From Hymenobacter aranciens (GTDB lineage Bacteria; Bacteroidota; Bacteroidia; Cytophagales; Hymenobacteraceae), in NCBI RefSeq assembly GCF_030580865.1, contig NZ_JAUQSY010000018.1, forward strand, positions 59,652 to 123,651: a stretch of DNA of 64,000 nucleotides, read 5' to 3'. The position numbers were made by a program, and so were the translations under genes. A model generated the notes under the pieces. It was not told the DNA's origin. It made no database searches and worked only from the letters and a program-made list of their open reading frames with translations. Position 1 is the stretch's first letter, and each line of letters opens with the position of its first letter. This document shows positions 60,458 to 64,000 of this stretch, one piece after another.

Positions 60458-60655
60458 AGCCGCAACCGAAGGTCAGCGAAGCTAAAGCGGCGTCACGTTG
60501 GTAGCTACCCAACGATTTTGAAGAGTCAGAGCCGCAAAGTGGCGGCACTTTCGTCAGGCGGAAAGTGCCGCCGCTTTGCGGCTCTGGCATACTATTCATA
60601 TTCGTAAACTACCAACGTGTCGCCGCTTTAGCTTCGCTGACCTTCGGTTGCGGCT
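60458..60655. repeat. Inverted repeat, family 5 (copy 2), with the GAA mini-hairpin module in both arms
   Basis: Outer arms AGCCGC-AA-[module]-AAA-GCGGCG. The 18-base module CCGAAGGTCAGCGAAGCT lies at 60466-60483 and, reverse complemented, at 60630-60647. The sister copy at 43911-44090 has the uninterrupted AGCCGCGAAGCGGCG. The inner inverted repeat around AGCCGCAAAGTGGCGGCACT is not interrupted. Confidence 0.9.
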
Positions 60656-60661
60656 GGTAGC

Positions 60662-61126
60662 TTACTGAAAGTGGTAGAGGAAGGTGATAATGCCCGTGTA
60701 GGCCGGCTTCTTCTGCCCTTCAATTTCCAGCGTCACACCGATGCGGGTTTTGGCAATGCCGCGCAGGTTAGTTACCGACAGCATATTGGCCCGCAGGCGC
60801 ACGGCCGAATCGACGGTGACGGCCTGGTTGAAACGCAGGGCCTCGATTTCGTAGTTGACCTGCATTTTCAGGTTTTGGATGGTCGCGATTTCGTGCCAGA
60901 GGTAGGGCAGGATGGCCAGCGTGAGGTAGCCGTGGGCGATGGTAGTGCCGAAGGGCGACTCGGCCGCGGCCCGCGCCGGGTCGGTGTGAATCCACTGGTT
61001 GTCGAGGGTGGCGGCGGCAAACTGGTTGATTTGCGCCTGCGTGATGGTGAGGTAGGGCGACACGCCCAACTCCTGGCCGACGTGCTGCTCCAACTCAGCC
61101 AGACTACCGATGGTTAGTTTATTCAT
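60662..61126 (-). CDS. MaoC-family hot-dog dehydratase
   Basis: A 154-residue hot-dog fold protein, likely (R)-specific enoyl-CoA hydratase. The active-site motif is present as TLDNQWIHTDPARAAAESPF with the Asp and His of the hydratase 2 motif, followed by GTTIAHGYLTLAILPYLWHE. The C-terminal half carries VNYEIEALRFNQAVTVDSAV. ATG 61126 is the likely start, 20 bases after a perfect reverse TAnnTTTG box. It lies leftward between a family 5 and a family 4 repeat. Confidence 0.92.
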   Translation of the reverse strand: MNKLTIGSLAELEQHVGQELGVSPYLTITQAQINQFAAATLDNQWIHTDPARAAAESPFGTTIAHGYLTLAILPYLWHEIATIQNLKMQVNYEIEALRFNQAVTVDSAVRLRANMLSVTNLRGIAKTRIGVTLEIEGQKKPAYTGIITFLYHFQ

Positions 61127-61146
61127 ACAATTGGGGGGAATTGGTG

Positions 61147-61154
61147 CAAACATA
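61147..61154 (-). promoter_or_regulatory. Bacteroidetes -7 box for the MaoC gene
   Basis: On the - strand TATGTTTG, an exact TAnnTTTG match, 20 bases before the start codon. Confidence 0.7.
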
Positions 61155-61167
61155 CGTTAAGCGCGGG

Positions 61168-61290
61168 GTGGTCGGGCGAATTCCGCGCAGCGGTTCGTCC
61201 GGCCACTGGGGCTTTTGCGCCGGTTGGGCTCACGGGTCGTGCTGGCGGGAGTAGCCGGACGAACCGCTGCGCGGAATTCGCCCGACCACT
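61168..61290. repeat. Inverted repeat, family 4 (copy 3)
   Basis: Arms GTGGTCGGGCGAATTCCGCG and its reverse complement. It ends 2 bases before the stop codon of pbpC. Confidence 0.88.
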
Positions 61291-61292
61291 CA

Positions 61293-63728
61293 TCACAGTT
61301 CTTCCACCAGCACCTGCACGTCCACGTTGCGCCCGTGGTCGTCGGCGCAGGAGATTTTTACCGCCCCGCCGGGCGGGCGGAAAAACACCCGCTCGGTGGC
61401 CCTGGCGGCGCGCAGAAACCGGTCGTTGACGTACCAGAACACCTGGCGCACCTCGCTGCCGGCCGCGCAGCTGAGCAGCAACTCCTGCTTTTCGCCGCGG
61501 CTGAGGACGTACTCAGCATTGGCGGCGGGGGAGGTGATGGCCAGGGCCTGGCCGGGCGCATCGGTGTCGTGCACGAGGCGGCAAGTGGGGTTGTGCGGGG
61601 GCAGGCGTTGGGCGGGCAGGCCCTGGCTTTCGCGGAAGGCCAGCACTTCGGGTAGCGGGTTGGGAAATAGCTGGCGCCGGAAGCCGGCCTCGGGCAGGCA
61701 GGCGCGGCAGTAGCTGACGTTGCCATCGGCCGAGATGAGGGCTTCCTGCTGGTGCTCGCAGCGGCGGGCGGTGCTGAGGCCGGGCAGGTAGTAGTCGATG
61801 AGCTGGTCGGGGCAGTGCTCGCCGGGCACGCGGCCGGTTTCGGCGCACACCAGGCGGAAGTCGAGGCTGGCGGGCGGGGTATCCCAGCGGTTGGGCGAGT
61901 TGTAGGCTAAAGTGTTGAAGAGGTCGAAGAGTAGGGGGGTGGCAATGTCGGTGCCGGTGAGGGCGGGGCTGCCCTGGCCGCTGAAGTTGCCCACCCACAC
62001 GCCCACGGTATAGTCCTTGTTGTAGCCGATGCTCCAGGCGTCGCGGCGGCCGTAGCTGGTGCCGGTTTTCCAGGCAATTTTGGGCAGGCGGATGCTGTTT
62101 TCGTAGCCCACTGGGAGGTCGGGGCGGATGCGCTGGGACAAAATATCCCCGATTAAAAAGGCGGCGGCGGGGGAGAGGAGGGAAACGCCAGTCGCCGATG
62201 TGGGATTAGAAAGTTTAGAGTTTGGTTTTTGGTTTTTGGTGTTAGGTGTTGGGTATTGGGTATTGGGTATTGGGTTTTTGGGATTTGTTTTTGAAGCCCC
62301 AACACCCAACACCGAAGACCCAATACCATCCTCTTGCGTCATCTTCAGCGGAGCATATTCTCCCTGATTGGCGAGCGCCGCATACAGCCCCGTCAACTCC
62401 TCCAGCGTGGCGCCGCAGCCGCCCAGGATGGTGCTCAAGCCCAGCCGTGGGGCCTGCCGGGCCACGGTCCGGAAATTAGCCTGCCGCAATTTGTCAGTCA
62501 GGGCCGACACGCCCACGTCGTTCAGCACGCGTACGGCGGGGATGTTGAGCGAGTACACCAGGGCCCGCTCCACAGTCACTTCGCCGGCGCAGGTTTTGTC
62601 GAAGTTTTCGGGGCGGAAGCCGTTGAAATTGGCGGGCACGTCGGGCAGCTTCATTTTTGGGGTGATAAGGCCGCGGTCCATGGCCAAGCCGTAAAGGAAG
62701 GGCTTGAGCGTGCTGCCGGGCGAGCGCACGGCCCGCACGCCATCCACCTGGCCCTGGCCGGCGGCGTCCAGGAAATCGGCCGAGCCCACGTAGGCCTCCA
62801 CGGCGCGGGTGTGGTTGTTGACCACCAGCACGGCGGCCTGGCCGATGCCCAGCTCGTGCAGGCGGCGCACGTAGTTGCGGGTGAGGTCTTCGGCCTTGGT
62901 CTGGGGGCCGCGCTTCAAAGTAGAATGGATGATGGGCTGGCCGGGATACTGCGTGACTAGCCGCCGGGCCAGGTGCGGGGCCAGCGTGGGAGCGGCGTGG
63001 CGCTGGGCCTCCAGCGGCTCGGCCAGGGCATCTTCGATGTCTTGTTTCGGGAATAGGTTTTCGCGCCCGAATGCCCGCAGCCAGCGGTTGCGCTCGGCCA
63101 GGATTTTTGCGTTGTTTTTGCCCAGCACCAGGATGCGCGGCTGGTTGGGGATGATGGCCAGCGTCACCGTCTGGGCCAGCGAGAGGTAGTCGGGCGGCTG
63201 CTGGAAATACAGCAGCGCCGCTGATTTCACGCCCTCGATGTTGCCGCCGTAGGGCACCAGGTTCAGGTACAACTGCAGGATTTCGGCCTTGCTGTAGTGC
63301 ATTTCCAGCTGCACGGCGCGGGCCATTTCCACCAGCTTGCTGCTGAAGGTGCGCTCCTTGGGCTCCAGCAGCCGGGCCACCTGCATGGTAATGGTGCTGG
63401 CCCCGGTGGTGCGCCCAGTGCCAAACAGATTGCGCCCGGCCGCCTGCACAATGGCCACCGGATTCACGCCAAAATGGTAGCGGAAATACCGGTCCTCCTT
63501 CGTGATAATGGCCTGCTGCAAAGCTGGCGTAATCTCGGCCAGCTCGGTTTTCATGCGCCACTTCTGGGTGGGGTTGAGGTAGGCGTGGAGAACCGAGCCG
63601 TCGGCGGCCGTGACGAGGGGGGAGTATTGCGGCGGGGGCGGCAGGGGGAAGAGGCGGTCGAGCAGGAAAAGCAGGAGCAGGCTGCCGAGGAGCCCACCCA
63701 GCCCCCAGCGCCATTTCTTGTTTTTCAT
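61293..63728 (-). CDS. pbpC: Penicillin-binding protein 1C with an in-frame repeat insertion
   Basis: An 811-residue bifunctional murein synthase. A membrane anchor (LLGSLLLLFLLDRLF) is followed by the GT51 glycosyltransferase domain: EDRYFRYHFGVNP, GASTITMQVARL and YLNLVPYGGNIEGVKSAALL. The transpeptidase domain has the active Ser339 of SPGSTLKPF, the SLN motif in VYSLNIPAV, and KTGTS near residue 553. The C-terminal BiPBP_C domain is also present (NPTCRLVHDTDA ... WYVNDRFLRAA). Between SLN and KTG, about residues 466-508 are Asn, Pro, Lys and Thr-rich (PKNPIPNTQYPTPNTKNQKP), encoded by a family 7 low-complexity repeat. The frame is intact. I chose ATG 63728 (MKNKKW). Confidence 0.93.
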   Translation of the reverse strand: MKNKKWRWGLGGLLGSLLLLFLLDRLFPLPPPPQYSPLVTAADGSVLHAYLNPTQKWRMKTELAEITPALQQAIITKEDRYFRYHFGVNPVAIVQAAGRNLFGTGRTTGASTITMQVARLLEPKERTFSSKLVEMARAVQLEMHYSKAEILQLYLNLVPYGGNIEGVKSAALLYFQQPPDYLSLAQTVTLAIIPNQPRILVLGKNNAKILAERNRWLRAFGRENLFPKQDIEDALAEPLEAQRHAAPTLAPHLARRLVTQYPGQPIIHSTLKRGPQTKAEDLTRNYVRRLHELGIGQAAVLVVNNHTRAVEAYVGSADFLDAAGQGQVDGVRAVRSPGSTLKPFLYGLAMDRGLITPKMKLPDVPANFNGFRPENFDKTCAGEVTVERALVYSLNIPAVRVLNDVGVSALTDKLRQANFRTVARQAPRLGLSTILGGCGATLEELTGLYAALANQGEYAPLKMTQEDGIGSSVLGVGASKTNPKNPIPNTQYPTPNTKNQKPNSKLSNPTSATGVSLLSPAAAFLIGDILSQRIRPDLPVGYENSIRLPKIAWKTGTSYGRRDAWSIGYNKDYTVGVWVGNFSGQGSPALTGTDIATPLLFDLFNTLAYNSPNRWDTPPASLDFRLVCAETGRVPGEHCPDQLIDYYLPGLSTARRCEHQQEALISADGNVSYCRACLPEAGFRRQLFPNPLPEVLAFRESQGLPAQRLPPHNPTCRLVHDTDAPGQALAITSPAANAEYVLSRGEKQELLLSCAAGSEVRQVFWYVNDRFLRAARATERVFFRPPGGAVKISCADDHGRNVDVQVLVEEL
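62217..62332. repeat. Family 7 low-complexity repeat inside pbpC
   Basis: Repeated words GTTTTTGGTTTTTGGTG, GTTAGGTGTTGGGTATTGGG and, in opposite sense, CCAACACCCAACACC. The same vocabulary occurs between genes at 50089-50174. The adjoining coding sequence on both sides is normal penicillin-binding protein sequence. Confidence 0.75.
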
Positions 63729-63765
63729 AACGTGAAGCATAGAGCGTCGGCGAGGGCCTGGATAT

Positions 63766-63814
63766 GTTAAGTATTTCGAGCTACTAACGGAAATACTTAA
63801 CAAGTTCTGTTAAG
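63766..63814. promoter_or_regulatory. Overlapping palindromes upstream of pbpC
   Basis: GTTAAGTATTT (63766-63776) pairs with AAATACTTAAC (63791-63801), and CTTAACA (63796-63802) pairs with TGTTAAG (63808-63814). The two pairings share CTTAAC and exclude each other. They lie 38-86 bases before the pbpC ATG and may be operators or a leader switch. Confidence 0.5.
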
Positions 63815-63873
63815 AATAAGTGAGGCGGATTGATAATACTTAAGAAGCTGCCGTGCCCACCCCTGTTGGAAAC

Positions 63874-64000
63874 TTATACTTCGGTTCCGGTAGGCTTAGT
63901 AAGTATTTTGGCCCGGGCCAGAATATTTTTTTTGGGTTGCGGTGGGGGTGGGGCCGGCTGCGGCGGTGGTGTTTGGCGTTGTGGTTCGGGTGGGCGCCCG
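63874..64000 (-). CDS. C-terminal end of a Pro-rich protein (5' end outside window)
   Basis: On the - strand the frame is open from the window edge to TAA at 63874-63876, giving 41 residues. They are a Pro/Gln-rich run (RQTPPPQPAPPPPQP) and then a basic tail ending ARAKILTKPTGTEV. In many bacteria pbpC follows an alpha-2-macroglobulin gene in an operon, so this could be the end of such a gene or a separate surface protein. The visible part is too short to decide. Confidence 0.5.
   Translation of the reverse strand, partial: GRPPEPQRQTPPPQPAPPPPQPKKNILARAKILTKPTGTEV

Noticed and set aside
62205..62333. pbpC as a disrupted pseudogene
   Set aside because: The insertion keeps the frame and all catalytic motifs on both sides are intact, so the gene is listed as functional with an extra loop.

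Overview
The window comes from a high-GC member of the Bacteroidetes, most like Hymenobacter or a close relative in the Cytophagales. The reasons are direct. Several secreted proteins end in type IX secretion (T9SS) sorting domains of type A and type B. Many genes start just downstream of the Bacteroidetes promoter box TAnnTTTG. The gene set (CHU_C protein, HU/DUF4469 protein, rSAM/DUF4130 pair) is typical of that phylum. Intergenic spaces are filled with long inverted repeats of several families. No rRNA, tRNA, CRISPR array or recognisable transposase was seen.

Layout. 1-5110: end of an unknown gene, cmk, ispH, then a leftward operon (methyltransferase, VanZ-like membrane protein, glycosyltransferase 2) and an unknown 336-residue protein. 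5243-7441: macrodomain protein, 2TM protein, secreted PQQ-type sugar dehydrogenase. 7442-8162: no intact gene, but a degenerate array of 21-bp units. 8163-12097: RimB-like protease, RimK ligase, polytopic membrane protein and AstE/ASPA-like deacylase, a probable peptide-tailing module. 12171-15258: acetyltransferase, Skp/OmpH-like protein, Pro-rich exported protein, a second 21-bp array and an unknown protein. 15365-17356: AAA ATPase plus DUF4276 protein, a candidate defence pair. 17480-39133: a 21-kb leftward block of T9SS surface proteins, including a 4,458-residue adhesin-like giant.

39460-48454: NAD(P)-binding protein, CvfB-like RNA-binding protein, T9SS type B lectin-domain protein, DoxX, an exported unknown, HU/DUF4469 protein and an Omp85 barrel. 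48814-53009: a DNA-repair-like island (radical SAM protein, AlkZ-like glycosylase, cupin, DUF4130 protein). 53046-56906: rfbD, MFS exporter, small exported protein, bestrophin-like channel. 56959-60453: AraC regulator divergent from aldehyde dehydrogenase plus DUF779. 60662-64000: MaoC hydratase, penicillin-binding protein 1C, and the end of a Pro-rich protein cut by the window edge.

The most unusual features are non-coding. An 18-bp module made of two back-to-back GAA-triloop mini-hairpins sits inside three otherwise unrelated inverted-repeat families, always at an AAA in or next to the centre of a small hairpin, and one version shows a base-pair-preserving double change. Two unrelated arrays both keep an exact 21-bp period without any indel. 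An intergenic low-complexity repeat lies in frame inside the penicillin-binding protein gene.
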